The notes under the pieces are model-generated. The model was not told the origin of the DNA. It made no database searches and saw nothing but the letters and a program-made list of their open reading frames with translations. Shown here piece after piece: positions 18,367 to 27,220 of a DNA stretch of 35,539 nt (positions are counted from its first letter, which is position 1; every line of letters starts with the position of its first letter). Origin of the DNA: an uncultured Legionella sp. (GTDB lineage Bacteria > Pseudomonadota > Gammaproteobacteria > Legionellales > Legionellaceae); NCBI GenBank assembly GCA_945952115.1, contig CAMFHA010000018.1, positions 1-35,539 on the forward strand. Direction: 5' to 3'. The position numbers and the translations under genes are program-made.

Positions 18367-18490
18367 TATAGCATTGCCCACTAAGTTTTAGACGAGGCGC
18401 ATTGGAATGAAGCGAAGGAGTGTACATTAGTACATGATTAAAGCCGAGTGAGAATGCAACCAAGTATAAAGCTTAGTGGGAATTGCTATA
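18367..18490. repeat. A-family MITE-like repeat (A1)
   Basis: This is a 124-bp element with TATA termini and about 24-base imperfect terminal inverted repeats (TATAGCATTGCCCACTAAG / rc of CTTAGTGGGAATTGCTATA). Sister copies are at 26201-26324 (reverse orientation), 32794-32915 and a deleted copy at 10837-10900. It starts on the base after the panC stop. It has no coding capacity. Confidence 0.8.
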
Positions 18491-18530
18491 TACCCAAAAT
18501 GTTTCAAGATGCGAGGTTTAGGCTTGACCG
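18489..18530. repeat. half copy of C-family repeat (C3)
   Basis: TATACCCA...TTCAAGATGCGAGGTTTAG joins the end of repeat A1. It resembles one arm of the inverted repeats at 28183-28257 and 32590-32638 (TATACCCA, TTCAAGATCTTGG / TTCAAAATGCTAGGTTTTGG). No second arm is seen. Confidence 0.4.
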
Positions 18531-18545
18531 CAATTTTAATCACGC

Positions 18546-19439
18546 TCATGCGAAACAAAAGGCTTGATTACTTTTTTTTGCATTATACATGGCTTGATCA
18601 GCTTGGTGTAAGAGAGTATCAAGATCAAGTCCGTTTTTCGGATACAGCGCGATACCAATGGAAAAGCTAGTTTGAATTTTAGTTTCATTGAATAATAATG
18701 GATCTTTGAATGCTGACGTAATTTTATTTGCGATTTCTTCACAATCTTTAAGCTTCTTACTCGATTGATTATCAGGATGAATCACAAATTCATCGCCACC
18801 AAATCGAGCCAACATATCTGTAGATCTTAGAGTTTCTTTAAGCCTAACTACAACTTCTTGAAGCAATAGATCACCTAGATCATGACCAAACTGATCATTT
18901 ATCTCTTTGAAACCATTCACATCCATAAATAAGAGAGCCTCTTCTAAAGCCCATCGTTTTGCACGTATTAAAATTCGTTGCATATATTCCAGAAACATCC
19001 GTCGATTAGGAATTCCTGTTAACTCATCATGATGCGCTAATTTCAAAAGCGAAATTTCATATAATTTTCGTTCAATAGAAGAAAGAATTGCCAAATCCAA
19101 TGCGTGACTATCTACACTTCCCTTAATTATGTACTCTTGAGCCCCATAACGAATGGACTCAAGTGCTAAACGAGTATCACTATAGCCACTTAAAACAACG
19201 ATTGGAACATTAGGAGCTTGTGTTTTTATATAATTTACATTAGTAAGACTATGCATATCACCAAGAGAAAGATCAAGCAAAACAACATTATATGCATTCT
19301 CTTTGAGTTTATTTATTGCCTCATAAATAGTTTTTGCTCTATCAATAACATATTGATGATCATGACATTCTACGATTAATTGCCGTCGTACAATTTTAGC
19401 GTCGCCATCATCGTCTTCAATATGCAACAATTTAATCAT
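18546..19439 (-). CDS. response regulator with GGDEF diguanylate cyclase domain
   Basis: This 297-residue protein has an N-terminal receiver domain (1-120; acidic pocket EDDD at 8-11, phospho-acceptor D56 in VLLDLSLGD, Lys in YIIKGS) and a C-terminal GGDEF domain with the intact ARFGGDEFVIH active site. An RSTD (RxxD) lies five residues before GGDEF, so product inhibition by c-di-GMP is expected. It is probably an active c-di-GMP synthase. It starts 13 bases after the Rcp1-type regulator gene on the same strand, so the kinase, regulator and cyclase form one phosphorelay-like cassette. Confidence 0.93.
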   Translation of the reverse strand: MIKLLHIEDDDGDAKIVRRQLIVECHDHQYVIDRAKTIYEAINKLKENAYNVVLLDLSLGDMHSLTNVNYIKTQAPNVPIVVLSGYSDTRLALESIRYGAQEYIIKGSVDSHALDLAILSSIERKLYEISLLKLAHHDELTGIPNRRMFLEYMQRILIRAKRWALEEALLFMDVNGFKEINDQFGHDLGDLLLQEVVVRLKETLRSTDMLARFGGDEFVIHPDNQSSKKLKDCEEIANKITSAFKDPLLFNETKIQTSFSIGIALYPKNGLDLDTLLHQADQAMYNAKKSNQAFCFA

Positions 19440-19452
19440 AAATAACCCATCG

Positions 19453-19893
19453 TTATATTTTGTCAGGAAACTCTACAAGACGCCAATAACTATCAACCAA
19501 ATTGACTAATTTTAGAAAATCATCCCCCGCATTCTGTTTAAGAATATATCCACTCACATTAAGGTTATATGCTGCTATTTTATCTTCATCGCGCTTAGAT
19601 GTAGTCAGCATAAAAACTATCAATTGTTTTAATTTTTCATCTTTTCGCATCTCTTGAACCAACTCAATCCCATTCATTCTTGGCATATTGATATCAACCA
19701 GCAATATGCATGGATGTTTAATTGTCGTATTGCTTTTCTCTTTTCGTAATATTTCAAGCGCATCTATTCCATCAATAGCGCGAATGATCGGATTTGCAAT
19801 CTTAGCTGCATCAAATGCACGTCGAATCGCTTTTGCATCACCATCATCGTCCTCAACTAACAAAATATTAATTGTATTGTGGCTATCTAACAT
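19453..19893 (-). CDS. single-domain response regulator, Rcp1/CheY type
   Basis: This is a 146-residue stand-alone receiver. The acidic cluster is EDDDGD (14-19), the phospho-acceptor D67 in LLVDINMPRMNG, the Thr/Ser switch in FMLTTSKRDEDK, and the Lys in YILKQN. The ...TTSKRDEDKIAAYNLNVSGYI... pattern is typical of Rcp1-like regulators paired with phytochrome-like or PAS histidine kinases. A GGAGAACC ribosome site precedes the ATG. It has no output domain and probably passes phosphate on or titrates it between the upstream kinase and downstream cyclase. Confidence 0.93.
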   Translation of the reverse strand: MLDSHNTINILLVEDDDGDAKAIRRAFDAAKIANPIIRAIDGIDALEILRKEKSNTTIKHPCILLVDINMPRMNGIELVQEMRKDEKLKQLIVFMLTTSKRDEDKIAAYNLNVSGYILKQNAGDDFLKLVNLVDSYWRLVEFPDKI

Positions 19894-19941
19894 TTATGGT
19901 TCTCCTCTAACTTAGGAAAGTGCACGAAATAATTTTGACAA

Positions 19942-21663
19942 TTAGCATCCTGTCTTGCCATTAGGTTTAAGTATAGTAAAAATAAATACACTTCCTTTTC
20001 CTTCTTCAGATTCAATATGAATTTCTCCCCCGAGACGTTCGATGTGTTTTCTAACAATAGCAAGCCCCATACCGCTGCCTTCAACCTGATCTCGTGGCTT
20101 TAATGTTTGAAACATTTCAAAAATACTTTCTTGAAACTGCTTTGGAATACCAGGACCGTCATCTTTGACGTAAAAGCGTATAAAATCACCACAATCATCA
20201 GCATCAATCTCAATAGAGCCCATTTTTTTATCATGATGTTTGATTGCATTACCAATAAGGTTAAAAAGAATTTGTTGTAGAGGCATGCGATAAACAACAA
20301 ATTTTTGAAGCTTTGGACTGACTGTGATATTAAAATTTTTAGGAGGTCCTAGCATCTCAGATATATTATCTAATAATTCACTGGCAAAAACTAATTCAGA
20401 ATATCGATCGTCTATTTTTCTACCAACACGAGAGTACTCTAACAAATCATCCAAAAGTTTTTCCATGCGACTTACTCTATTCAGCAACATTCCCAAACTC
20501 TCTCTTGTATCATCGGTTAAAAATTCTTCCAAATCTTGAGCTAGCCACTTAGCAGCGTTACTAATCACACGTAATGGGGCTTTTAAATCATGTGAAGCAG
20601 CATAAACAAACTCTTCCATTTCTTTATTTACTTGAGTTAATTCAGCAGTTCGCTTCTTAACGGTCTCCTCCAAAGTTATGTTAATTTTTTTTCGTTCTTC
20701 TTCTATTTTTTTCTGCTCTGTGATGTCAACCAAAGTGACAATAATCATTAACCCTTCTTCTGTGGTTACTGGAATAAGGCTAATCGTTACAGGAATTTCT
20801 TTGGAATTTTTATGTAATGCAAGAAGTTCTCTCCCTCCTGCCATATCCCGTATTCCGCTCTGAAGAAGATTAGGGTCTTCTAAATAGTGCTGAACGTGCT
20901 TACTGTGCGCTGTACGAAATTTTTTAGGGATAAGACACTCAATGCTATGATTTAACAATTCTTGTTCAGAATAACCAAACATTTTTTCAGCATGAGCATT
21001 TACCAAGCTAATCATACTATTGCCATCAACCATGATGATGCTATAAGGAGACCACTTGACTATCAAACGAAATTTTTCTTCTCTAGCAATATTCTGAGTA
21101 ATATCTCTCGCTATTTTACTAATGGAAACAAAATTACCATTAGCATCATAAATAGGTGAGATTGTTAATGATACATAAATAGGGATGTTCCCCTTCTTAA
21201 TGCGTACTGTTTCATAATTATATATAATCTCACCTTGCTTAATTTTATTGATAATTATATTTTCTTCTTCTATGCGGTCTTCAGGAATAAGTAAACGGAT
21301 ATTGTTACCGATCATTTCTTCTGCAGTGTACCCAAATATATTTTGCGCCCCCTTATTCCAAGAAATAATAGTTCCATCGATAGATTTGCTAATGATCCCA
21401 TCATTCGATGCTTTAACAATAGAAGCTAATATTTCAGAGTCCATTATTTTTTTCTCTGTTGCATGTTTATTCCTATGAGCAATATAAATTACGACAGAGA
21501 GAAGCCAAATTGTCACAATACAAATGATGCGATTTAAAATAACTATCCATTCCGGCGTAAGACTAGGCTGTTTTAAGAAAAAATCTATTGTAATAAAGAG
21601 GCTACATACAATAGCGAATATAAATATGGTTTTTGTACTTTTATACCATAAGCAATTTAACAT
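19942..21663 (-). CDS. PAS-domain sensor histidine kinase (main reading frame)
   Basis: The open frame from the ATG at 21663 gives 573 residues: two membrane spans (about 12-30, 40-62), two PAS domains (about 75-195 and 200-325), HisKA with the phospho-His in AASHDLKAPLR (H358), and HATPase_c with NLIGNAIKHH, DDGPGIP and GSGMGLAIVRKH. It belongs to the phytochrome-like kinase group that pairs with Rcp1-type regulators, such as the next gene. The true start is probably the GTG at 21829. Without it the first membrane span (LGIFFFDLLTPRGIVGGIAY when the frame is restored) is lost. The two parts are joined by a one-base frame change at poly-T tracts. Confidence 0.88.
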   Translation of the reverse strand: MLNCLWYKSTKTIFIFAIVCSLFITIDFFLKQPSLTPEWIVILNRIICIVTIWLLSVVIYIAHRNKHATEKKIMDSEILASIVKASNDGIISKSIDGTIISWNKGAQNIFGYTAEEMIGNNIRLLIPEDRIEEENIIINKIKQGEIIYNYETVRIKKGNIPIYVSLTISPIYDANGNFVSISKIARDITQNIAREEKFRLIVKWSPYSIIMVDGNSMISLVNAHAEKMFGYSEQELLNHSIECLIPKKFRTAHSKHVQHYLEDPNLLQSGIRDMAGGRELLALHKNSKEIPVTISLIPVTTEEGLMIIVTLVDITEQKKIEEERKKINITLEETVKKRTAELTQVNKEMEEFVYAASHDLKAPLRVISNAAKWLAQDLEEFLTDDTRESLGMLLNRVSRMEKLLDDLLEYSRVGRKIDDRYSELVFASELLDNISEMLGPPKNFNITVSPKLQKFVVYRMPLQQILFNLIGNAIKHHDKKMGSIEIDADDCGDFIRFYVKDDGPGIPKQFQESIFEMFQTLKPRDQVEGSGMGLAIVRKHIERLGGEIHIESEEGKGSVFIFTILKPNGKTGC

Positions 21664-21829
21664 AACTCCTATGTATGCGATCCCGCCTACAATACCGCGT
21701 GGAGTAAGAAGATCGAAAAAAAATGCCCAAAAAAAAAAATAGAACTGTAGTACTATTTAATAGAGTAAAGGTTGCTTCTAATTTAGTATGAATTTGTCTA
21801 AAAAAATTACCATTCTTGGTTGTACTCAC
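21641..21829 (-). pseudogene. frameshifted 5' end of the histidine kinase gene
   Basis: A GTG at 21829 with GAGGG seven bases upstream (21837-21841) opens a frame coding STTKNGNFFRQIHTKLEATF...STTVLFFFLGIFF. It then leaves the kinase frame at two poly-T tracts (11 T at 21739-21729; 8 T at 21723-21716 on the minus strand). With one T fewer in either tract it reads on as FFDLLTPRGIVGGIAYIGVML straight into the kinase body with no stop, giving about 628 residues. That peptide is typical of the N-terminal membrane region of this kinase group. It may be a phase-variable switch, a fixed mutation or an assembly error. Confidence 0.75.
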
Positions 21830-21865
21830 GATTAATCCCTCAATCTTTAGTTTAAGTTAACGGCT

Positions 21866-21899
21866 CATTCCGTCATCCTGAGTGAAACGAAGGATCTCC
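21866..21899. repeat. dispersed GTCATCCTGAGTGAAACGAAGGATCT-type repeat
   Basis: A short copy of the widespread CGTCATCCTGAG..GAAGGATCTC repeat, found in many bacterial genomes. A relative in the opposite orientation is at 26325-26371. It lies between the kinase start and the hexamer array. Confidence 0.5.
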
Positions 21900-21927
21900 T
21901 GGGTTTAAGCACAGTGCGAGCAGTTAC

Positions 21928-21993
21928 AGTTTAAGTTTAAGTTTAAGTTTAAGTTTAAGTTTAAGTTTAAGTTTAAGTTTAAGTTTAAGTTTA
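21928..21993. repeat. hexanucleotide tandem repeat, (AGTTTA)x11
   Basis: Eleven exact copies of AGTTTA (read on the other strand, TAAACT) occupy 66 bases. The array lies 71 bases after the NRPS-like gene's stop and 165 bases upstream of the kinase start. Exact identity of all copies suggests recent expansion and length variability. Confidence 0.95.
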
Positions 21994-22001
21994 TATTATT
22001 T

Positions 22002-22024
22002 CTGACAAAGATTGAGGTTGTCAG
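22002..22024 (-). terminator. hairpin after the NRPS-like gene
   Basis: Seven-base arms CTGACAA/TTGTCAG flank a nine-base loop about 40 bases after the stop at 22065. The following minus-strand sequence is AT-rich but has no T-run, so termination here is uncertain. Confidence 0.35.
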
Positions 22025-22064
22025 TATGATATTAGGTTTTGGAGAAATAGAAGTGTTGGTCACT

Positions 22065-25000
22065 TTATAAAAGAACCAACTCTTCTTCTACCAATTCTAC
22101 ACTACTTAATTCTGGTTGAGTATGCATTATAGTTTGAGCAGGAATTCCAGCCCATTGAGTATTTGCAGGTAAACACTCTCCTTTCATTAATAATGAAAGG
22201 CTACCTAATGTAGAATTTTTTTCCATTAAGGTATTATAAAGAATAATAGATCCTATACCGATATTGACATTATCATTGATAGTAACGTGAGATACTTTAA
22301 ATATACGATCTTCATAAAGATGGGTTTGTAGAATAGTTTCTGAGTTAATACATACATTATCACCAATGGAAATTAGATCAAATTCAGAAAATTCTGCACT
22401 GTCTGTAAATACTCGTTTTCCAACCTTTGTTCCTAAACAACGATGTAGCCACATAGCAAAAGGAGTGCCTAATACTTTATTCGTATAATGAGGATTTATA
22501 TAATAATTATAAGAATATTCAATCACATCATTTTTCCAAATAAAAACATCCCAAATAGGTTTAATTAGAGGCTTTAATTTACCTAATAACAACCATTTCA
22601 ACCCTACCAATAGAGAAACTAAACCTACAGTAATAAAAAATTCAGCGAAAGGAATTACTATAGCAGTAGCTTGCCAAGAATAATGATCCAACATGAAATC
22701 AAGGATGTATAGAAGATTAAATAAAGCAAAAAAAGAAAAAGTCGTAGGCAGTATTACTCTAAAAAATTCGATAGATAATCTTAAATAATATAATTTTTTT
22801 GGCGGCTCATACGTTTGTTGTTCAGAAAATCCTGTAAACACTTCCCGTTTAGGTAAAAATACAGCAGGAGATCCTAACCATGCTGTATCAGCACGCGCTG
22901 AATCGTTATTTTGAGGCGGAAGAGATAAGGTCCCTAATAAGCTATTGTCTCCAATAGATTTACCTCCTGGTAATAAACTTACATTACCAGCAAAACCTTT
23001 TTTACCAATTTTCACAGGAGCAAAAGTAATAATTCCTTGATAAACAGATGGCCACGCAAGAGCAACTGAACTCGCTACAAAACCGCCTGTTTTAATGGTT
23101 ACTAAATCAGGAATCACATGAGGCGTTTCGCCCATTTCAACCCCTTTACCTAATTTAGCACCTAAACAACGCAAAAACATAGGTAAATATAAAGTATCCG
23201 CCATTACTGAAATTTCATCCACGTCATACATTTTTTCGATAATCCAATGACGTAAATAATAGAAACTGCGCACAGGATAAGAACCTGGCTTTATTTTATC
23301 CATGATTATTTTTTTACAAACTACTAGGCAAAGGTAATAAAGAGCTAAGAATAATACTGCCCCTGCAGGAATCGCTAAAAGCATAGTCCCCCAATACTCA
23401 TGGCTGTCATAAGTATACGATATTAAGGAAATGCTTGGTAAGATACATAAATAATACATGACCATAACAAAAACAATGCCAAGATAATGCAAGATTCCAA
23501 AAACAGTTCGTTCTAATAGAGTTGCTGGCTCTGCATTGTTTTGGATTTTAGTTACATGATTTTTAGGTAAAGGCATAGCAACGGATGGAGAACCAACATA
23601 ATAAGCTGCTGTTTCAACTAAACTTCCATCTGGAATCATTGACATATCTTCTAAGACTGATTTATCTTGCATGCAACTATTAATACCAAGTACCGTACGA
23701 GATCCAATATAGCAATCATCACCGATTTCAATGGTTCCAATTTTCAACCAACCATTCTCGATAAGATAACCATTTAAACGACTATCAGTGCCAATAGACA
23801 CATTATTTCCTATAGTCACTAAATCTGGAGTAAAAATTTGAGTCGTACTAATATGACAATTCTCACCTATCTTGGCACCCAATAAACGATAATACAGATT
23901 AATTAAAGGGGAACCGGCTAAATGTTTGCCCAAATAGACATTTTTTTGTAAACGTTGAATTAACCACCATCGATAATAAAACCACCCCCAAAGAGGATAA
24001 ATACCTGGTTTAACACGCCCTAGTAAAAGCCATTTTAGACTCACTGTAATCATCATAGAAATCAAAGGCATAGACAAGAACAAAGCCAAAAAAGCAACTT
24101 GTGACTCTGTAGAAACCAAAGAGTATTTTGCAGTAATCCATGCATAACATAAAATAACTGCTAATAATTGCCAAGCTCCTACTGCATATTGAAATACACA
24201 ACCAAAAAATTGGCCGATACCACATAAAACGTACTTCCATTCAGGCGCTCTATATTGTTTCTCTGCTTGATTCTCATTGGGAACCTGCTCTGATTTATTG
24301 TAGGCAGAAAATTTTTTTGCTAATTGCTGGATAGTGGGATTTTTATATAGATCTAAAATAGAAATAGATTTAAAATTTGATATTCTGCGCAATTTAGAAA
24401 CAGCCTGAGCTGCAAATAGCGAATGACCGCCTAAATCATAGAAAAAATCTGCCTCAACCGAAATTTTTTTGCAATTTAAAACATTTGCCCACACTTGAGC
24501 AATTTCTTTTTCTAAACGAGTTTGCGGCGCTTTATATTCTTTATTTTCCACTTTCTGAATGGGCAAAGGCAACTCTTTACGATTCACTTTACCATTTGCT
24601 AATAAAGGGAACGCATTTAAAAACTCAAACAACGCCGGCATCATATAATCAGGTAAACGAGAACGTAAAAACATCTTAAGCGCATTGATATCAAAGGCTT
24701 CAACTTGCTCCAATACTAAATAAGCTACTAAAGTAGGTTGTTCTAAAGCTTGCAAAGAAACAACTGCTTGTTTAATTCCTGGATATTCTAGAATTACTGT
24801 TTCTATTTCATTAAGCTCAATGCGAAAACCACGTAATTTGATTTGATCATCAACTCGACCCGCAAACTGTAAATCACCATTAGCTGTCTTAAGAACCAAA
24901 TCTCCTGTGCGATATAAACGTTGATTTTTGTAATTAATAAATTTAGCTGCTGTACTTTCTGAGTTATTCACATATCCACGAGCAACCGCTTGCCCGCCAA

Positions 25001-26015
25001 TGCATAATTCACCCAACTCTCCCTGAGGAAGCTCTTTGCCTTGTTCATCTAAAATAAATACTTTATACCCTGGCAAAGCGTTACCTATCGTTACTTCTTT
25101 ATCTAACATACATTCAGAATAAGTCGCAACCACAGTAGTCTCTGTAGGCCCATAAGTATTCATTATTTTAAGATCAGGTCTCATCCATTTTTTTACTAAA
25201 TTAGAAGGGCATAGTTCGCCTCCTAAAATCAGCAATCGAAGATGAGGTAAATCACCTTCTAAAGTAGACAATAAAGTAGGTACAGTAGAAAAAACGCTTA
25301 CTTGATGTTGTTGTAAAAAAGAAATTAAACCTAAACCTGAGCGAGTTTCTTTTTCAGTACACGCAATTAAAGCTGCTCCATAAGCAAAAGCCATCCATAA
25401 CTCTTCTAAAGAGGCATCAAACGCTAGAGAAAAACCTTGATAGACTCTATCAGTCTCACTCATTTCATACACTTGACCAGCAGCGCGTATATAATGAGCA
25501 ATATTGTTATGGGTGATTTCTACACCTTTAGGCTTCCCTGTGGAGCCCGAAGTATAAATAATATAACATAAGCCCTCTTCATCAGTTTGGTGAGGCGCTT
25601 GAGTCAAGCGCGCAGAAGAATACAAAGCAAGCTCTGAACTAATCTCATCAATGATTAATGTATTAGGCCAACGTATATTTCTTTCTTTATATTGTTGAGA
25701 AGAAGTAATAACTAAATTGAGTTCCACATCAGAAAAAATATAATTAATTCGTTCTTCAGGATAATCTACTTCAATTGGAACATAAGCTGCCCCGACTTTT
25801 AAAACAGCTAGAATAGCTAAATACGATTCAATAGATCGCTCTAAAAGAATGGCAACAATACTTCCCTTTTTTATATTCCTTTGGGCTAGGCAATGAGCTA
25901 ATTGATTGGAGCGGTGCTCTAATTCTTGATAAGAAATAAACGAATTATTACAAACCAATGCAATATTATTTGGATAAATATCACAAGATTTTTCAAAAAA
26001 ATGATGAAGTTGCAT
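22065..26015 (-). CDS. Pls-like single-module NRPS: A-PCP plus membrane/LbH C-terminus
   Basis: A large protein (1316 residues from the ATG at 26015; a TTG at 26027 would add four). Residues 1-490 form an adenylation domain: YIIYTSGSTGKPKG (A3), FDAS (A4, the Asp that holds the alpha-amino group), NTYGPTETT (A5), YRTGDLV (A7), GRVDDQIKLRGFRIELNEIE (A8), NGKVNRKELP (A10). A carrier domain follows with DLGGHSLFA (Ser about 531). The C-terminal 700 residues have three pairs of membrane spans, each followed by a hexapeptide left-handed beta-helix-like domain (IGENCHIS, IGNNVSIG, IGDDCYIG; similar later). There is no classical condensation or thioesterase domain. The architecture resembles epsilon-poly-L-lysine synthetase (Pls) and the NRPS_term_dom family. 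It probably makes a short or homopolymeric amino-acid product; the substrate is not predicted. Confidence 0.88.
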   Translation of the reverse strand: MQLHHFFEKSCDIYPNNIALVCNNSFISYQELEHRSNQLAHCLAQRNIKKGSIVAILLERSIESYLAILAVLKVGAAYVPIEVDYPEERINYIFSDVELNLVITSSQQYKERNIRWPNTLIIDEISSELALYSSARLTQAPHQTDEEGLCYIIYTSGSTGKPKGVEITHNNIAHYIRAAGQVYEMSETDRVYQGFSLAFDASLEELWMAFAYGAALIACTEKETRSGLGLISFLQQHQVSVFSTVPTLLSTLEGDLPHLRLLILGGELCPSNLVKKWMRPDLKIMNTYGPTETTVVATYSECMLDKEVTIGNALPGYKVFILDEQGKELPQGELGELCIGGQAVARGYVNNSESTAAKFINYKNQRLYRTGDLVLKTANGDLQFAGRVDDQIKLRGFRIELNEIETVILEYPGIKQAVVSLQALEQPTLVAYLVLEQVEAFDINALKMFLRSRLPDYMMPALFEFLNAFPLLANGKVNRKELPLPIQKVENKEYKAPQTRLEKEIAQVWANVLNCKKISVEADFFYDLGGHSLFAAQAVSKLRRISNFKSISILDLYKNPTIQQLAKKFSAYNKSEQVPNENQAEKQYRAPEWKYVLCGIGQFFGCVFQYAVGAWQLLAVILCYAWITAKYSLVSTESQVAFLALFLSMPLISMMITVSLKWLLLGRVKPGIYPLWGWFYYRWWLIQRLQKNVYLGKHLAGSPLINLYYRLLGAKIGENCHISTTQIFTPDLVTIGNNVSIGTDSRLNGYLIENGWLKIGTIEIGDDCYIGSRTVLGINSCMQDKSVLEDMSMIPDGSLVETAAYYVGSPSVAMPLPKNHVTKIQNNAEPATLLERTVFGILHYLGIVFVMVMYYLCILPSISLISYTYDSHEYWGTMLLAIPAGAVLFLALYYLCLVVCKKIIMDKIKPGSYPVRSFYYLRHWIIEKMYDVDEISVMADTLYLPMFLRCLGAKLGKGVEMGETPHVIPDLVTIKTGGFVASSVALAWPSVYQGIITFAPVKIGKKGFAGNVSLLPGGKSIGDNSLLGTLSLPPQNNDSARADTAWLGSPAVFLPKREVFTGFSEQQTYEPPKKLYYLRLSIEFFRVILPTTFSFFALFNLLYILDFMLDHYSWQATAIVIPFAEFFITVGLVSLLVGLKWLLLGKLKPLIKPIWDVFIWKNDVIEYSYNYYINPHYTNKVLGTPFAMWLHRCLGTKVGKRVFTDSAEFSEFDLISIGDNVCINSETILQTHLYEDRIFKVSHVTINDNVNIGIGSIILYNTLMEKNSTLGSLSLLMKGECLPANTQWAGIPAQTIMHTQPELSSVELVEEELVLL

Positions 26016-26200
26016 AGATTTTACCAAAGCTTCCTTGAATTATTATGATTTTATCTCGGATGAAATAACTCTATTCTATAGCAGAATCGACAAGACTTAA
26101 ATTATTATCCTAAAAAAAGCAGTTAAATCTGCTGCGAATTGCTATTAGACCTCTTTCGAAATTCGCTGCAGAGAGCGAAGAACCGGAGTGTGCACACAAG

Positions 26201-26324
26201 TATAGCATTGCCCACTAAGCTTTATACTTCGTTGTATTCTCACTCGGCTTCAGTCATGTACTAGTGTACACTCCTTCGCTTCATTCAAATGCGCCTCGTC
26301 TAAAACTTAGTGGGCAATGCTATA
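26201..26324. repeat. A-family MITE-like repeat (A2)
   Basis: This is the best-preserved copy: 124 bp with almost perfect 24-base terminal inverted repeats starting TATAGCATTGCCCACTAAG at both ends. It is inverted relative to A1 and A3. It lies between two minus-strand genes, 66 bases after the dienelactone hydrolase stop. Confidence 0.85.
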
Positions 26325-26371
26325 CATGAGGAGATCCTTCAAACAGCTACGCCGTTTTCAGGATGACGAGG
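26325..26371. repeat. dispersed GGAGATCCTTC...CAGGATGACG repeat
   Basis: A reverse-oriented copy of the GTCATCCTGA/GAAGGATCTCC repeat class, with an internal AGCTACGCCGTTTT segment. It abuts repeat A2, suggesting nested insertions or repeat clustering. Confidence 0.5.
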
Positions 26372-26390
26372 TAGGGTGTTATGAAAAACC

Positions 26391-27107
26391 TTAAAAAATT
26401 TCCTGCAAAAATTGTGTCATTGCACCCCATGCTCTTTTAGCTGCTAAAGCATCGTATATAAGTCCTGCATGATGATCATGCGCTTCAGGATTAGTAAAGG
26501 CATGTTGTACATGACCATACATATGTACTTGCCAATCTGCTTTAGCCTCAGTCATTTCCTTACAAAATTCATTCACTTGTTCTGGTTTAACCATAGGATC
26601 ATCATAGCCATGAAGGACTAAAATTTTTGCTTTAATTAGCTCTGGCTTTAACTCTTTAGGTTTATTGAGCAGACCATGAAAACTTACTGCACCTTTAATC
26701 TCTACCCCACTACGTGCTAAATCAAGAGCACATAAGCCACCAAAGCAAAAACCAATAATAGCAATTCGATTACTATCCACTTCAGACATGCTAATTACTG
26801 CATCATAAGCTGCGCGAAGACGTTCACTAAGCAAAAAACGATCTGTGACAAAAGGCGTCATTAACGCTTTTTTTTCATCTGTAGTACTACCCAAACGACC
26901 ATGTCCATACGTATCTAAGGCAAAGCCGAGATACCCCATTTCTGCTAACAATTTGGCTTTTGAACACATTAACTCACTTCGGCCAGACCAATCATGAGCA
27001 ATTAAAACAGCCGGTCGCGGAGTATCTGTTTTATCATTATAAGCTAGAAAACCATGTAACTCTTGTTCTCCATGATGATAAATATAATTTGAAGTATGCA
27101 TAATCAT
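26391..27107 (-). CDS. dienelactone hydrolase family protein
   Basis: This 238-residue cytosolic alpha/beta hydrolase has a cysteine nucleophile: GFCFGG (C121), HGYDDPMVKPEQ (D170) and GHVQHAFTNPEAHDH (H202) form the triad of the dienelactone hydrolase family. AHDWSGRSELM is the oxyanion region. The family hydrolyses lactones or small esters; the physiological substrate is unknown. The tandem starts MIM leave 27107 or 27101 as the start (AAGG sites before each). It is divergent from the alpha/beta hydrolase gene at 27311. Confidence 0.92.
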   Translation of the reverse strand: MIMHTSNYIYHHGEQELHGFLAYNDKTDTPRPAVLIAHDWSGRSELMCSKAKLLAEMGYLGFALDTYGHGRLGSTTDEKKALMTPFVTDRFLLSERLRAAYDAVISMSEVDSNRIAIIGFCFGGLCALDLARSGVEIKGAVSFHGLLNKPKELKPELIKAKILVLHGYDDPMVKPEQVNEFCKEMTEAKADWQVHMYGHVQHAFTNPEAHDHHAGLIYDALAAKRAWGAMTQFLQEIF

Positions 27108-27220
27108 CCTTATCCCTTAACTTAATATAAAGTAGTCTAGGAGAAACTAAAAAAAAGTCCAGTAATTCTAATTAAAAATCAGCAAGTCACACCATCTTGG
27201 TCTACGCTTTAAATAAAAGA

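Larger units (their letters stand above)
26028..26390. other. intergenic region made of repeats
   Basis: This 363-base gap upstream of the NRPS-like gene has no credible ORF. It contains an imperfect inverted repeat at 26129-26170 (CTGCTGCGAATT / AATTCGCTGCAG), repeat A2 (26201-26324) and a GGATC/GTCATCC-type repeat (26325-26371). A promoter for the NRPS-like gene should lie in 26037-26130, but none is clear. Confidence 0.6.

Noticed and set aside
18476..18670. Plus-strand ORF across the panC-GGDEF gap
   Set aside because: It starts in repeat A1 and runs antisense through the GGDEF gene with no ribosome site.
21928..21993. CRISPR or iteron-type origin
   Set aside because: Pure hexamer array without spacers, DnaA boxes or a replication gene nearby.
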